A stretch of 43,175 nucleotides of DNA from Hyphomicrobiaceae bacterium (lineage in GTDB: Bacteria; Pseudomonadota; Alphaproteobacteria; Rhizobiales; Xanthobacteraceae): the NCBI GenBank assembly GCA_947472885.1, contig CANJBX010000029.1:1-43175 (forward strand). The letters are read 5' to 3'. The notes below the pieces were generated by a model, which was given only the letters and a program-made list of their open reading frames with translations, was not told the origin of the DNA and ran no database searches. Position numbers and translations under genes: made by a program. Shown piece after piece: positions 7,505 to 16,444 of this stretch; the first letter of the stretch is position 1; each line of letters begins with the position of its first letter.

Positions 7505-9160
7505 GTGCAAGGTCTTACGCAATTCGTCAGGACGCTCGGTGCGGCGCGGCTGGCAGCCATGGCCGCGGTCGCCATTACGCTCATTGGATTCTTCGGCTTC
7601 ATCATGATGCGGGTGACCGCGGTCCCCATGACGGCCCTGTTCACGGACCTGTCGATGGAGGATTCCACCGGCATCATTAAGGAATTGGAACGCCAGCAGA
7701 TCCCGTTCGAACTGAAGAACGACGGCGCGACCCTGATGGTCCCCAAGGACAGGGTCACACGGCTCCGCATGAAGCTCGCCGAAGGCGGCCTGCCCAAGGG
7801 CGGCGGCATCGGCTACGAAATCTTCGACAAGTCCGACGCGCTCGGCACCACCAGCTTCGTCCAGAACATCAATCATCTGCGCGCCCTCGAAGGCGAACTG
7901 TCCCGCACCATCCGGGCCATCGACCGCATCCAGGCTGCCCGCGTCCATCTGGTCATCCCGGAACGCCCGCTGTTCGCCCGCGACAAGGCCGACCCGTCCG
8001 CCTCCATCGTCCTGAAGGTGCGCGGCGCGCTGGAAATGCAGCAGGTTCGCGCCATCCGCCACCTGGTTGCCTCCGCCGTCAATAGCCTCAAGCCGCAACG
8101 CATCTCCATTGTCGATGAAGGCGGCCGCCTGCTGGCCGATGGCACTTCCGACGACAGCGGCGCGGCTTCCGGCTCGGACGAGCGCCAGCTGGCGTTCGAA
8201 CGCCGGCTGCGCGAGCAGATCGAATCGATCGTCAATTCGGTGGTCGGCTCAGGCCGCGCCCGCGTCAACGTTTCAAGCTCGTTCGACTTCAACCGCGTCA
8301 CCCAGACCTCCGACCGCTACGACCCGGAAGGCCGCGTACTGCGCTCAAGCCAGACCCGCGAGGAATCTGCCGGCACCAGCGACAGCAACAATGGGCAGGT
8401 GACGGTTGGCAACGAACTGCCGGGCGCCAACCAGGCCGGTGCGACCGCCGCCGCGCCGCGCGACCAAAGCAAGAAGTCGGAAGAAATCGTCAATTACGAA
8501 ATCTCGCGCACCACCAAGACCGAAGTCATTGAAGGCGGGCGGGTCAACAAGATCGCCGTCGCGGTGCTGGTGGATGGCACCTATGCCAAGAACGAAAAGG
8601 GCGAGATGGCCTATCAGGACCGCCCCAAGGAGCAGCTTGACCGGATTGCGACCTTGGTGCGCTCCGGCATCGGCTTCGATGCCAAGCGCGGCGATGTCGT
8701 CGAAGTCGTGAACCTGCGCTTTGCCGAAACGCCGCCGCAGGTCATCAACGAACCAACCGGCATCATGGCGATGCTGCAGTTCACCAAGGAAGACTTCATG
8801 CGCGGCATCGAGCTGGCAGTGATGTCGCTGCTTGGCCTCGTGGTGCTGCTGCTGGTCGTGCGCCCGCTGGTCCGCCGCGCTGTAACGCCGGATGAGTCCG
8901 CTATCCAGCACACGCTGGCCCAGACCGCCGCGCTTCAGGCCGCATCCGGCGAGACCTCTTCACAGCAACTGGCCATAACCGACCAGGATTCGCCGATCGT
9001 AATCCCCAACAACAAGACCTCGAAGATGATCGACATTGCGCAGGTCAGGGGTCAGGTCCACGCCCAATCGGTTCAGAAGGTCGGCGAGCTTGCCGACAGC
9101 AATCCGAATGAAGCCGTTTCCATTGTCAGAGCATGGTTGACCGATGCCGACGCAGCCTGA
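7505..9160 (+). CDS. fliF: Flagellar MS-ring protein FliF
   Basis: Inner-membrane ring on which the rotor and export gate assemble. The protein has 551 residues. It has a first membrane segment at about residues 15-36, ring-building YscJ/FliF domains (ELERQQIPFELKNDG, RLRMKLAEGGLPKGG, GYEIFDKSDALGTTSFVQNINHLRALEGELSRTI), a second membrane segment at about 434-455, and a short C-terminal cytoplasmic tail that binds FliG. The start is GTG at 7505, with the conserved ring domains correctly placed after the first membrane segment. The stop overlaps fliG by 17 bases, implying coupling. Confidence 0.95.
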   Translation: MQGLTQFVRTLGAARLAAMAAVAITLIGFFGFIMMRVTAVPMTALFTDLSMEDSTGIIKELERQQIPFELKNDGATLMVPKDRVTRLRMKLAEGGLPKGGGIGYEIFDKSDALGTTSFVQNINHLRALEGELSRTIRAIDRIQAARVHLVIPERPLFARDKADPSASIVLKVRGALEMQQVRAIRHLVASAVNSLKPQRISIVDEGGRLLADGTSDDSGAASGSDERQLAFERRLREQIESIVNSVVGSGRARVNVSSSFDFNRVTQTSDRYDPEGRVLRSSQTREESAGTSDSNNGQVTVGNELPGANQAGATAAAPRDQSKKSEEIVNYEISRTTKTEVIEGGRVNKIAVAVLVDGTYAKNEKGEMAYQDRPKEQLDRIATLVRSGIGFDAKRGDVVEVVNLRFAETPPQVINEPTGIMAMLQFTKEDFMRGIELAVMSLLGLVVLLLVVRPLVRRAVTPDESAIQHTLAQTAALQAASGETSSQQLAITDQDSPIVIPNNKTSKMIDIAQVRGQVHAQSVQKVGELADSNPNEAVSIVRAWLTDADAA

Positions 9161-10247
9161 GACAGAAGAAGCAGCCATCGGCGGCTCGACGCTCGAGAAT
9201 GCCGTCGCCATGCTGGCGGCGCGCGTTCCGGTCGATGGCGCACGCTCCTCGCAGAACCTCACCGGCCCGCAGCGCGCCGCAGTGCTGATGCTGGCGCTTG
9301 GCGAGGAATACGGCGGCAAGATCTGGGGCCTGCTCGACGACGAAGAGCTGCGCCAGCTTTCGGTCACGATGTCCACGCTTGGCACGGTCGATGCCAGCGC
9401 GGTCGAAGAACTGCTGCTTGAGTTCGTCTCGCGGCTGTCGGCTTCCGGCTCGCTGATGGGCGGCTACGACGCCACCGAGCGGCTGCTGCAAAAGTACCTC
9501 GGACCCGAGCGCGTTTCCACTGTGATGGAAGAAGTACGCGGGCCAGCCGGCCGCAACGTCTGGGAAAAACTCTCCAACGTGCCGGAAGAAGTGTTCGCCA
9601 ACTATCTCAAGAACGAATATCCGCAGACCATCGCCGTCGTATTGAGCAAACTCAAGTCGGAACAGGCCGCGAAAATCCTTTCCATCATTCCGGAATCGCT
9701 GGCGCTCGATGTCGTCAACCGCATGCTCAAGATGGAAGCCGTGCAAAAGAACGTCGTCGAACAGGTCGAACAAACCTTGCGCAAGGAGTTCATGTCGAGC
9801 CTGTCGCGTACGCGGCGACGCGATGCCCATGAACTGATGGCCGAAATCTTCAATGGCTTCGACCGCCAGACCGAAGTGCGCTTCATGACGGCGCTCGAAA
9901 CCCTCAATCATGAAAGCGCCGACCGCATCAAGAACCTGATGTTCACGTTCGACGACCTCGCCAAGCTCGACGGCGCATCGGCGCAGACACTCATGCGCAG
10001 TGTGGACAAGGACAAGCTCGCGGTTGCGCTCAAGGGTGCGGCGGAGCCGGTGCGCGAATTCTTCCTCAAGAACATGTCGTCGCGCGCGGCCAAGATGCTG
10101 ACCGACGATATGGATGCGCTCGGCCCGGTGCGGTTGCGCGACGTCGATGAGGCCCAGGCCGTACTCGTCAACATGGCCAAGGACCTTGCCGAGAAGGGCG
10201 AAATTACCATCGCCAAGAACGGCAGCGAAGAAGAGCTGGTCTACTGA
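9144..10247 (+). CDS. fliG: Flagellar motor switch protein FliG
   Basis: Rotor protein that contacts the stator and transmits torque; 367 residues. N-terminal FliF-binding region (LTGPQRAAVLMLALGEEYGGKIW), middle domain with an EYPQTIA version of the EHPQ motif (about residues 158-164), and C-terminal torque domain with alternating charged residues (RSVDKDKL...KNMSSRAAKMLTDDMD). It starts inside the end of fliF and is the second gene of the fliF operon. Confidence 0.95.
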   Translation: MPTQPETEEAAIGGSTLENAVAMLAARVPVDGARSSQNLTGPQRAAVLMLALGEEYGGKIWGLLDDEELRQLSVTMSTLGTVDASAVEELLLEFVSRLSASGSLMGGYDATERLLQKYLGPERVSTVMEEVRGPAGRNVWEKLSNVPEEVFANYLKNEYPQTIAVVLSKLKSEQAAKILSIIPESLALDVVNRMLKMEAVQKNVVEQVEQTLRKEFMSSLSRTRRRDAHELMAEIFNGFDRQTEVRFMTALETLNHESADRIKNLMFTFDDLAKLDGASAQTLMRSVDKDKLAVALKGAAEPVREFFLKNMSSRAAKMLTDDMDALGPVRLRDVDEAQAVLVNMAKDLAEKGEITIAKNGSEEELVY

Positions 10248-10293
10248 TGAAGCACGCTCGCACCATGCCGCATGACACACAAGGCGCACGGCC

Positions 10294-10920
10294 ATGACCG
10301 CGACCGCCAAGTTCATGTTCGACACCGATTTCACGCCCGGCAAGGCTGACGCCGCGCCCAAGATCGACCTGGCCGCTCATGAAGCTGAAGTCGCCGCCGC
10401 CGAGCAGCGCGGCTACCGCTCGGGCATGAATGCCGCCGAGGCGCAGGCGCGCACCGAAGCCGAACGCCGCATGGCGATGGCGCTGGAGAACATCGGCAAT
10501 TCGCTCGACCGGCTGATCGGCACGATGGCTAACGTCGAACGAAAGCTCGAAATCGAAGCCGTCGAAGTCGCCGCGGCCTGCGCACGCAAGCTTGCATCCG
10601 AACTCGTTTCCCGCGAACCGATGGCGGAAATCGCCGCGCTTGCCGCTGGCTGCCTTGGCGAACTGCGCAGCGCCCCGCACGTCGCGGTGCGCGTGCACGA
10701 GAGCCTGCTGGAGCAGACCCGCCAGAAACTCACCGAGATCGCTGCCTTGCGCGGCTTCGAAGGCCGGCTGGTGGTGCTTGGCGAAACCGAAATCTTGCCC
10801 GGCGACTGCCGGCTGGAATGGGCCGACGGCGGCGTGGTCCGCGATCAGGAAGCCATCCACAAACTCATTTCCGAAGCGGTTGCGCGCTACGTCAACGCGC
10901 GCCGCAACCCGGCAACGTAA
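10294..10920 (+). CDS. fliH: Flagellar export regulator FliH (FlbE-like)
   Basis: Negative regulator and adaptor of the export ATPase FliI. The 208-residue protein has an Ala/Glu/Arg-rich coiled-coil middle (about residues 30-105, repeated RTEAERRMAMALEN type heptads) and a C-terminal domain with the FliH/YscL signature (LPGDCRLEWADGGVVRD). In Caulobacter the same slot is held by FlbE, the FliH equivalent. The order fliG-fliH-fliN supports the call. fliI is not in the window. Confidence 0.8.
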   Translation: MTATAKFMFDTDFTPGKADAAPKIDLAAHEAEVAAAEQRGYRSGMNAAEAQARTEAERRMAMALENIGNSLDRLIGTMANVERKLEIEAVEVAAACARKLASELVSREPMAEIAALAAGCLGELRSAPHVAVRVHESLLEQTRQKLTEIAALRGFEGRLVVLGETEILPGDCRLEWADGGVVRDQEAIHKLISEAVARYVNARRNPAT

Positions 10921-10939
10921 TCTGCAGGAGTAGAGCGAC

Positions 10940-11293
10940 ATGAGCGAGAACGACACCCAGGTTCCGCTGCCGGACCTCGAGAACGGCGCAGGTCCCAGCG
11001 ACATCGTGCCGATTGTGCCGGAAAGCGAGCAGCCCGCGGTTCAAAATGCGGAAGAACTCGAAGCCGTGTTCGACGTGCCGGTGCAGGTTTCAGCCGTACT
11101 CGGCCGCGCCCAACTGGACGTCGCAGGACTTCTCAGCCTCGGACCGGGCACCGTGCTCGAACTCGACCGCAAGGTCGGCGAGGCCATCGATATCTATGTG
11201 AACAACCGGCTCGTTGCGCGCGGCGAAGTCGTGCTGGTCGATGACAAGCTGGGCGTCACCATGACTGAAATCATCAAAGCGGAACGGACCTGA
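10940..11293 (+). CDS. fliN: Flagellar motor switch protein FliN
   Basis: C-ring protein of 117 residues. The C-terminal SpoA/FliN domain is clear (FDVPVQVSAVLGR, LLSLGPGTVLELDRKVGE, DIYVNNRLVARGEVVLVDDKLGVTMTEI). The first 40 or so residues are acidic and unconserved. AGGAG lies 9 bases before the ATG. Works with FliG and FliM in direction switching. fliM is absent from this window. Confidence 0.95.
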   Translation: MSENDTQVPLPDLENGAGPSDIVPIVPESEQPAVQNAEELEAVFDVPVQVSAVLGRAQLDVAGLLSLGPGTVLELDRKVGEAIDIYVNNRLVARGEVVLVDDKLGVTMTEIIKAERT

Positions 11294-11349
11294 GCGCGGC
11301 GAACGCCATTCGCAGCGCAAGAACTTAAAGATCATTTCGGAGCTATACC

Positions 11350-12723
11350 ATGCGCCTTCTCATCGTCGGAACCCTCAAGGGCCAGCTTTCCACCGCGACC
11401 AAGATCGCGATGGACAAGGGCGCTTCCGTCACCCACGCGGAATCGAGCACACAGGCGATGGCCGTGTTGCGCTCAGGGCGCGGCGCGGACCTCCTGCTGG
11501 TCGATGTCGGCATCGACATCCGCGACCTGGTGATCCGGCTCGAAGCCGAACACATCCATGTGCCCATCGTCGCCTGCGGCATCACCAACGACGCCCGCGC
11601 GGCGGTCGCGGCCATTCACGCCGGCGCCAAGGAATACATCCCGCTGCCACCCGACCCGGAAATGATCGCCGCGGTGCTGGCCGCCGTCGCCAACGACACC
11701 CGCGACCTGATCTACCGCGACGACATGATGATGCATGTCGTCAAGCTCGCCCAGCAGATCGCACCGTCCGACGCTTCGGTGCTGATCACCGGCGAGTCCG
11801 GCACCGGCAAGGAAGTGCTGGCGCGCTACGTCCATGCCCGCTCGAACCGTTCGCGCGGCGCCTTCATCTCGGTCAACTGCGCGGCGATCCCCGAGCATCT
11901 TCTGGAATCGGAACTGTTCGGCCACGAAAAGGGCTCGTTCACCGGCACCATCGCACGCCGCATCGGCAAGTTCGAGGAAGCCAACGGCGGTACGCTGCTG
12001 CTCGACGAAATTTCCGAAATGGAAGTGCGGCTGCAGGCCAAGCTGCTGCGCGCCATCCAGGAGCGCGTCATCGACCGCGTCGGCGGTGGCAAGCCGGTGC
12101 CGGTCGATATCCGCATCCTCGCAACATCGAACCGCGATCTCGGCGAAGCCGTGCGCGAAGGCAAGTTCCGCGAAGACCTGATGTTCCGCCTCAACGTCGT
12201 GAACCTGAAAATTCCACCGCTGCGCGACCGGCCGGCAGATGTCATTGAACTCGCCCAGCATTTCACGAAGATTTATTCCGCAGCCAATTCCGTTCCCGTG
12301 CGGCCACTGTCCGCGGAAGCCAAGCGGCAGCTGTCGCTCAACTACTGGCCAGGCAACGTGCGCGAACTGGAGAACACCATCCACCGCGCGGTGCTGCTCG
12401 CCAGCGGCGACGAAATCGGGCCGGAGGCGATCCTGTCGCCAGACGGTTCGCGGGCCGACCCGTCGAAGCCGGCAACAGTCGCACATGCCGCACTTGCGGC
12501 GGAAGCGGTCACGCGCGCGCTGGTCGGCCGCACGGTCGCCGATGTCGAACGCGATCTCATTCTGGAGACGCTCAAGCATTGCTTTGGCAACCGGACCCAT
12601 ACCGCGAATATTCTCGGTATTTCGATCCGCACGCTGCGCAACAAGCTCAACGAATATTCCAACGATGGCGTGCCGGTGCCGCCGCCAACCAATGGCGGCA
12701 CGGAAATGCGCGGCGCGGCGTAG
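11350..12723 (+). CDS. flbD: FlbD-type sigma-54-dependent flagellar regulator
   Basis: Activator of late flagellar genes from sigma-54 promoters; 457 residues. Residues 1-120 form a receiver-like domain with Asp52 (LLLVDVG) but Gly-Thr where the acidic pair normally lies (LLIVGTLKG), so ordinary phosphorylation control is doubtful. The AAA+ domain (about 130-365) has Walker A GESGTGKE (148-155) and Walker B LLLDE (about 216-220). The loop that contacts sigma-54 reads GSFTGT (195-200) rather than GAFTGA. A Fis-type helix-turn-helix (NRTHTANILGISIRTLRNKL, from about 414) ends the protein. Last gene of the fliF operon, followed by a strong terminator; Caulobacter keeps flbD in the same place. 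Confidence 0.93.
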   Translation: MRLLIVGTLKGQLSTATKIAMDKGASVTHAESSTQAMAVLRSGRGADLLLVDVGIDIRDLVIRLEAEHIHVPIVACGITNDARAAVAAIHAGAKEYIPLPPDPEMIAAVLAAVANDTRDLIYRDDMMMHVVKLAQQIAPSDASVLITGESGTGKEVLARYVHARSNRSRGAFISVNCAAIPEHLLESELFGHEKGSFTGTIARRIGKFEEANGGTLLLDEISEMEVRLQAKLLRAIQERVIDRVGGGKPVPVDIRILATSNRDLGEAVREGKFREDLMFRLNVVNLKIPPLRDRPADVIELAQHFTKIYSAANSVPVRPLSAEAKRQLSLNYWPGNVRELENTIHRAVLLASGDEIGPEAILSPDGSRADPSKPATVAHAALAAEAVTRALVGRTVADVERDLILETLKHCFGNRTHTANILGISIRTLRNKLNEYSNDGVPVPPPTNGGTEMRGAA

Positions 12724-12743
12724 ACATAACTGACGTCCCAACA

Positions 12744-12773
12744 AAAAATGCCCGGCCTAGGCCGGGCATTTTT
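12744..12773. terminator. Terminator between flbD and the converging gene at 12797
   Basis: A perfect palindrome centred on CCTAGG: AAAAATGCCCGGCC pairs with GGCCGGGCATTTTT, flanked by A-run and T-run on the two sides. It should stop transcription in both directions, ending the fliF-flbD operon and the converging gene. Confidence 0.9.
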
Positions 12774-12796
12774 ATTTTGAGAATTCGTTTCAGCGT

Positions 12797-13219
12797 CTAA
12801 AACAACGACGCAACGCCAAGCGCGCGGACGACCACCAGACCGCTGCGCTTCTGGTCTTCGTCAAGGCTCTCGATCAGCGGTTGCGCCGCATTCGCCACCC
12901 GGCGGGCGGCGGAGATGTCCAGCACATAGGATTTCACGCGAGCGCGGATACGCTGCACAAGGCCAGCATTGGTTTCCTGCTGCATCTTCTGAGCGGCATC
13001 GCGCAGCGTCGCTTCAAGCGTGCGCCAGTGAATTTCCTGGGCCGGCTGCAACCGAAGCGCAGCCTTCAGACGCGCAATGCTGGCGTCCGTCACGACCAGA
13101 TCCTGTGTCGAAGCCGACTGATCTTCTGCATAGGCGGCGGCGAAGTCGTTGTGTGCGAACGACATCGAACCAAACAGCGCGAACGCCAAAGCCACCACGC
13201 GGGCCGTCTTCCACATCAT
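12797..13219 (-). CDS. Small exported protein of unknown function
   Basis: A 140-residue protein with an N-terminal signal peptide (about residues 5-30, ending ...FAHNDFAAAYAED) and a mature part that looks all-helical and charged. It weakly resembles Spy/CpxP-like LTXXQ proteins (RLKAALRLQPAQEIHWRTLEATL), but this is a suggestion only. Two in-frame ATGs (13219, 13216) are possible starts; AGGGA lies about 6 bases before the first. A GGTTATT-AGGC-AATAACC hairpin lies 24 bases upstream (13243-13260). Confidence 0.65.
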   Translation of the reverse strand: MMWKTARVVALAFALFGSMSFAHNDFAAAYAEDQSASTQDLVVTDASIARLKAALRLQPAQEIHWRTLEATLRDAAQKMQQETNAGLVQRIRARVKSYVLDISAARRVANAAQPLIESLDEDQKRSGLVVVRALGVASLF

Positions 13220-13242
13220 GATAATCCCTGCTTGTTATCGCT

Positions 13243-13260
13243 GGTTATTAGGCAATAACC
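13243..13260. promoter_or_regulatory. Palindrome upstream of the small exported protein
   Basis: GGTTATT (13243-13249), AGGC, AATAACC (13254-13260) give a perfect 7-base inverted repeat, 24 bases before the start codon of the minus-strand gene. It could be an operator or a leader hairpin. The remaining gap to 13447 shows nothing else I can support. Confidence 0.35.
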
Positions 13261-13447
13261 GGGCCAACGCTTTAAACTCAAGCGTTTACGCACCAGACAT
13301 GAAAAGGATTGCCGATTAACCTTGCTGACGCCGGGATATTAAGACTTCACGGCCATTTCGGGGCAGACCGGAAAAATAAATGGATCAGGCTGGAACACGC
13401 CCAAAAAGCGCCTTCCCGAAATGAACCGCCCCTGACAAACGCAGTTC

Positions 13448-13470
13448 GGGCCGCGCTTTTGGCGCGGCCC
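13448..13470 (-). terminator. Probable leuA terminator hairpin
   Basis: GGGCCGCGC (13448-13456) and GCGCGGCCC (13462-13470) form a 9-base GC stem with a 5-base loop, 30 bases past the leuA stop. No T run follows on the minus strand, so efficiency is uncertain. Confidence 0.5.
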
Positions 13471-13499
13471 GTTACCGTCTCATCGATGACGCAGAAGAA

Positions 13500-15104
13500 T
13501 CAGCCTATCTCGGTCGAATGAATGCGCCGTTCGGTTTCAATGGCCAGTTGCGCACCGCGCTGACGGCGCGCCATCAGCTTGTTGAGCGCACCGAGATAGG
13601 CCTTCGCCGAAGCCACCAGCGTGTCGGGATCTGCGCCGCGCGACGTGACCGAGCGGCCATGCTCGGACAATCGTACCGAGACTTCCGCCTGCGCATCCGT
13701 ACCCTCGGTGACGGCGTGAACCTGATACAGCTCCAGCTTCACCTCATGCGGGATCAGCGCCTTGATGCAGTTGAAGATTGCATCGACCGGGCCATTGCCG
13801 TCGCGCTCTTCCATCGTCACGTTGCCGTCGATGTCGAGCTTCATGGTGGCGCGCTGCGGGCCATGGGTCCCGGCGATGACTGACAGCGAGACGAGCTTCA
13901 CGCGATCCTGCGAATGCGCGATCTCCTCGTCAACCAATGCTTCCAGATCCTCGTCGTAGATCTGCTTCTTGCGGTCGGCCAGCGCCTTGAACCGCACGAA
14001 AGCGTCCTCGATCTGGTTGGCGCCCAGGTGATAGCCCAGCTCTTCCAGCTTATGGACAAACGCATGTCGCCCGGAGTGCTTGCCCATGACGAGCGAGGTC
14101 TGTTTCACGCCGACCGATTCTGGCCTCATGATCTCGTAGGTCTGCGCATTCTTCAGCATGCCGTCCTGGTGGATGCCGGACTCATGCGCAAAGGCATTGC
14201 GCCCGACGATGGCCTTGTTGAACTGCACCGGGAACGAGGTCGCGGCCGAGACGAGCTTGGAGGCGCGCGTCAGCATCGTGGCGTCGATGCCGGTCGTGTA
14301 CGGCAGCACGTCGCTGCGCACCTGCATCGCCATCACGACTTCCTCGAGCGCGGTGTTGCCCGCGCGCTCGCCGATGCCGTTGATGGTGCACTCGATCTGG
14401 CGGGCGCCACTGCGGATGCCGGCCAGCGAATTCGCCACCGCCATGCCGAGGTCGTTGTGGCAATGCACCGAGAACACCGCCTGATCCGAATTCGGTACGC
14501 GTTCCCGCACCATCTTGAACAGGTTGAAATACTCGTCCGGCGTCGTGTAGCCGACCGTATCGGGAATATTGATCGTCGTCGCACCAGCCTTGATCGCGGC
14601 TTCCACGCAACGGCACAGGAAGTCGTGCTCGGTGCGCGTGCCGTCTTCCGCCGACCATTCGACATCGTCGGTGTGGCTGCGGGCGCGCGTCACCTGCCCG
14701 ATCACCATTTCATAGACTTCGTGCGGCTCCTTCTGGAGTTTCCATTTCATGTGGACCGGCGAGGTCGAGAGGAACGTGTGGATGCGCTTGCGCGCCGCCG
14801 GCTTGATGGCTTCCGCGCAGCGGTCGATGTCCTTCGGCGACGCACGCGACAGGCCGCAGATCACCGCATTCTTCGAACGCTTGGCAATCTCGTGGACCGC
14901 CGCGAAGTCACCGTCCGACGCAATCGGGAAGCCGGCTTCGATGATGTCCACGCCCATGGTGTCGAGCAGTTCGGCAACTTCGAGCTTCTCATCGTGGGTC
15001 ATGGTCGCGCCGGGGCATTGCTCGCCGTCGCGCAAGGTGGTGTCGAAGATAACGACGCGGTCCTTGTCGGACGCAGCCGGTGCAGGCTTGCCTGTCGTGG
15101 TCAT
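13500..15104 (-). CDS. leuA: 2-isopropylmalate synthase LeuA
   Basis: Condenses acetyl-CoA with 2-oxoisovalerate in the first committed step of leucine synthesis. The 534-residue protein has the HMGL-like signature DTTLRDGEQ (residues 21-29), the metal and catalytic motifs HCHNDLG (about 214-220) and NGIGERAGN, and a C-terminal LeuA dimer domain that binds the feedback inhibitor leucine (about 400-510). The ATG at 15104 has AAGGA 8 bases upstream. A leucine-rich leader peptide lies 124 bases before it, implying attenuation by leucyl-tRNA supply. Confidence 0.96.
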   Translation of the reverse strand: MTTTGKPAPAASDKDRVVIFDTTLRDGEQCPGATMTHDEKLEVAELLDTMGVDIIEAGFPIASDGDFAAVHEIAKRSKNAVICGLSRASPKDIDRCAEAIKPAARKRIHTFLSTSPVHMKWKLQKEPHEVYEMVIGQVTRARSHTDDVEWSAEDGTRTEHDFLCRCVEAAIKAGATTINIPDTVGYTTPDEYFNLFKMVRERVPNSDQAVFSVHCHNDLGMAVANSLAGIRSGARQIECTINGIGERAGNTALEEVVMAMQVRSDVLPYTTGIDATMLTRASKLVSAATSFPVQFNKAIVGRNAFAHESGIHQDGMLKNAQTYEIMRPESVGVKQTSLVMGKHSGRHAFVHKLEELGYHLGANQIEDAFVRFKALADRKKQIYDEDLEALVDEEIAHSQDRVKLVSLSVIAGTHGPQRATMKLDIDGNVTMEERDGNGPVDAIFNCIKALIPHEVKLELYQVHAVTEGTDAQAEVSVRLSEHGRSVTSRGADPDTLVASAKAYLGALNKLMARRQRGAQLAIETERRIHSTEIG

Positions 15105-15156
15105 GGGAATGGTCCTTCTGTGGCTATGCGCGCTCTGGCGCTATTCTTGGGGCTTT

Positions 15157-15234
15157 GCGCCTATCGGCGCGCTGGGGTTCCGTTCTTCGTTCCCCTGAGC
15201 GCCCAGGCACAAATGCCCAGCCGGCCCTCAGGGG
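15157..15234 (-). promoter_or_regulatory. leuA attenuator hairpins
   Basis: On the minus strand CCCCTGAG (15227-15234) pairs with CTCAGGGG (15192-15199). The stem begins at the stop codon of the leader peptide and encloses an inner GGCA-TTTG-TGCC stem. A second small hairpin GCGCC-TATC-GGCGC lies at 15157-15170. No T run follows either, so control could be at translation or via an unusual terminator. Confidence 0.55.
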
Positions 15235-15332
15235 CGGGTAAGAAGCAGAAGGCCGCCAAGAATCAGGGCAGCAGCGGGCTGAGCCTTGCAGGCTCCCCGG
15301 TCGATCGTGCTGATTTCGCCACGAATCGTCAT
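15228..15332 (-). CDS. leuL: leuA leader peptide
   Basis: A 34-residue frame starting ATG at 15332 with GAGGA about 4 bases upstream. Its C-terminal part reads AALILGGLLLLTRP: six leucines and one isoleucine in nine residues, using CTG and CTT codons. The stop codon lies in the first arm of a strong hairpin, and the leuA start is 124 bases downstream. This is the classic layout for ribosome-mediated attenuation: leucine shortage stalls the ribosome on the Leu codons and changes the downstream RNA fold. The name is given by function; no family match is claimed. Confidence 0.75.
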   Translation of the reverse strand: MTIRGEISTIDRGACKAQPAAALILGGLLLLTRP

Positions 15333-15472
15333 GCTGTCCTCAGGTCCCAAGGTCGCGGATTTGGGTAAATGCCGCGTTAACCTCTGAACTGATGGCTGTT
15401 TTAGCGGAAAGCAAGCCCGCGCCGCAAGGGGGCTTTCGCGGAGGTCCGGCACACGACCGGGCAGGAAGAAAG

Positions 15473-16399
15473 CTATTCGGCGGGCTTTTTGACAACCAGC
15501 TTCTTCTTGGCGACCTTCTTCGGCATCCCCTCGTCCAGCAATGCCTGCCGCACCTTCTGCAATTCCGGCGAGTTCGCAACCTTCGGGAATTGCAGATCGA
15601 GGTCGTCGAGCGCATCGTCCAGCACGGCCGCGACCAGCAGGCGCGCGAAGCCCTTGTTGTCGGCAGGGATCACGTACCACGGCGCTTCCTCGGTGGCAGT
15701 CTCGCGGATCATCTCCTCATAGACCTCCATGTATTCGTCCCAGCGCGCGCGTTCGGCGACATCGGCCATGTTGAACTTCCAGCGCTTCGCCGGTTGATCG
15801 AGCCGGTCGAGGAAGCGCTGGCGCTGCTCTTCCTTTGACATGCGCAGATGGAATTTCAGCACCTTCGTGCCGTTGCGTGCGAGGTGCCGCTCGAATGCAC
15901 GAATACTCTTGAATCGTTCATTCCAGATATCCTTGCCCGCGAGGCCCGCCGGCAGTTTCTGCTTGTCCAGAAATTCCGGGTGGACACGCACGACGAGCGT
16001 TTCCTCGTAATACGAACGGTTGAAAATGCCGATGCGCCCGCGCTCCGGCAGGCGCTGCGCCGGACGCCACAGAAAATCATGCTCAAGTTCCTGCGGGCTT
16101 GGCGCCTTGAAAGAATGAACCTCGACGCCCTGCGGATTAACGCCCGACATCACATGCTGGACGATGCCATCCTTGCCGGCGGCATCCATCGCCTGAATGA
16201 TCATCAGCACCGCCCAGCGGTCCTGCGCATAGAGAACTTCCTGCCGCTCGGAGAGGCGCTTGACGTCCTTCGCAATGCGCTCCCTCAATTCGTCCTTGTC
16301 GAGGTCGAGGCCGCAGGTGTCTCCGGGGTCGATGCTGGACAGGCGAAACTTGCCGGGCTTGTCGACGCGGAAGCGCTTGATGATCTTGGAGAGGTGCAT
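15473..16399 (-). CDS. ppk2: Polyphosphate kinase 2 family protein
   Basis: Transfers phosphate between polyphosphate and nucleotides (class I PPK2 normally makes ATP or GTP from the diphosphate). The 308-residue protein has Walker A AMDAAGKDG (residues 70-78), the lid/catalytic block FNRSYYEE (126-133), and the late Lys/Arg-rich part expected for PPK2; the C-terminus is a Lys tail (KKVAKKKLVVKK). GGGGGAA lies 5 bases before the ATG. It is in the same orientation as leuA but the leuA leader and its promoter separate them. Confidence 0.92.
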   Translation of the reverse strand: MHLSKIIKRFRVDKPGKFRLSSIDPGDTCGLDLDKDELRERIAKDVKRLSERQEVLYAQDRWAVLMIIQAMDAAGKDGIVQHVMSGVNPQGVEVHSFKAPSPQELEHDFLWRPAQRLPERGRIGIFNRSYYEETLVVRVHPEFLDKQKLPAGLAGKDIWNERFKSIRAFERHLARNGTKVLKFHLRMSKEEQRQRFLDRLDQPAKRWKFNMADVAERARWDEYMEVYEEMIRETATEEAPWYVIPADNKGFARLLVAAVLDDALDDLDLQFPKVANSPELQKVRQALLDEGMPKKVAKKKLVVKKPAE

Positions 16400-16444
16400 G
16401 GGAATTCCCCCGTTCAGCCCGACTGTCCCGCGAGCCTAGCAATT

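Noticed and set aside
13914-15368. 484-codon open frame on the plus strand over leuA
   Set aside because: Antisense to leuA, which is unmistakable; Arg/His/Asp-rich shadow composition.
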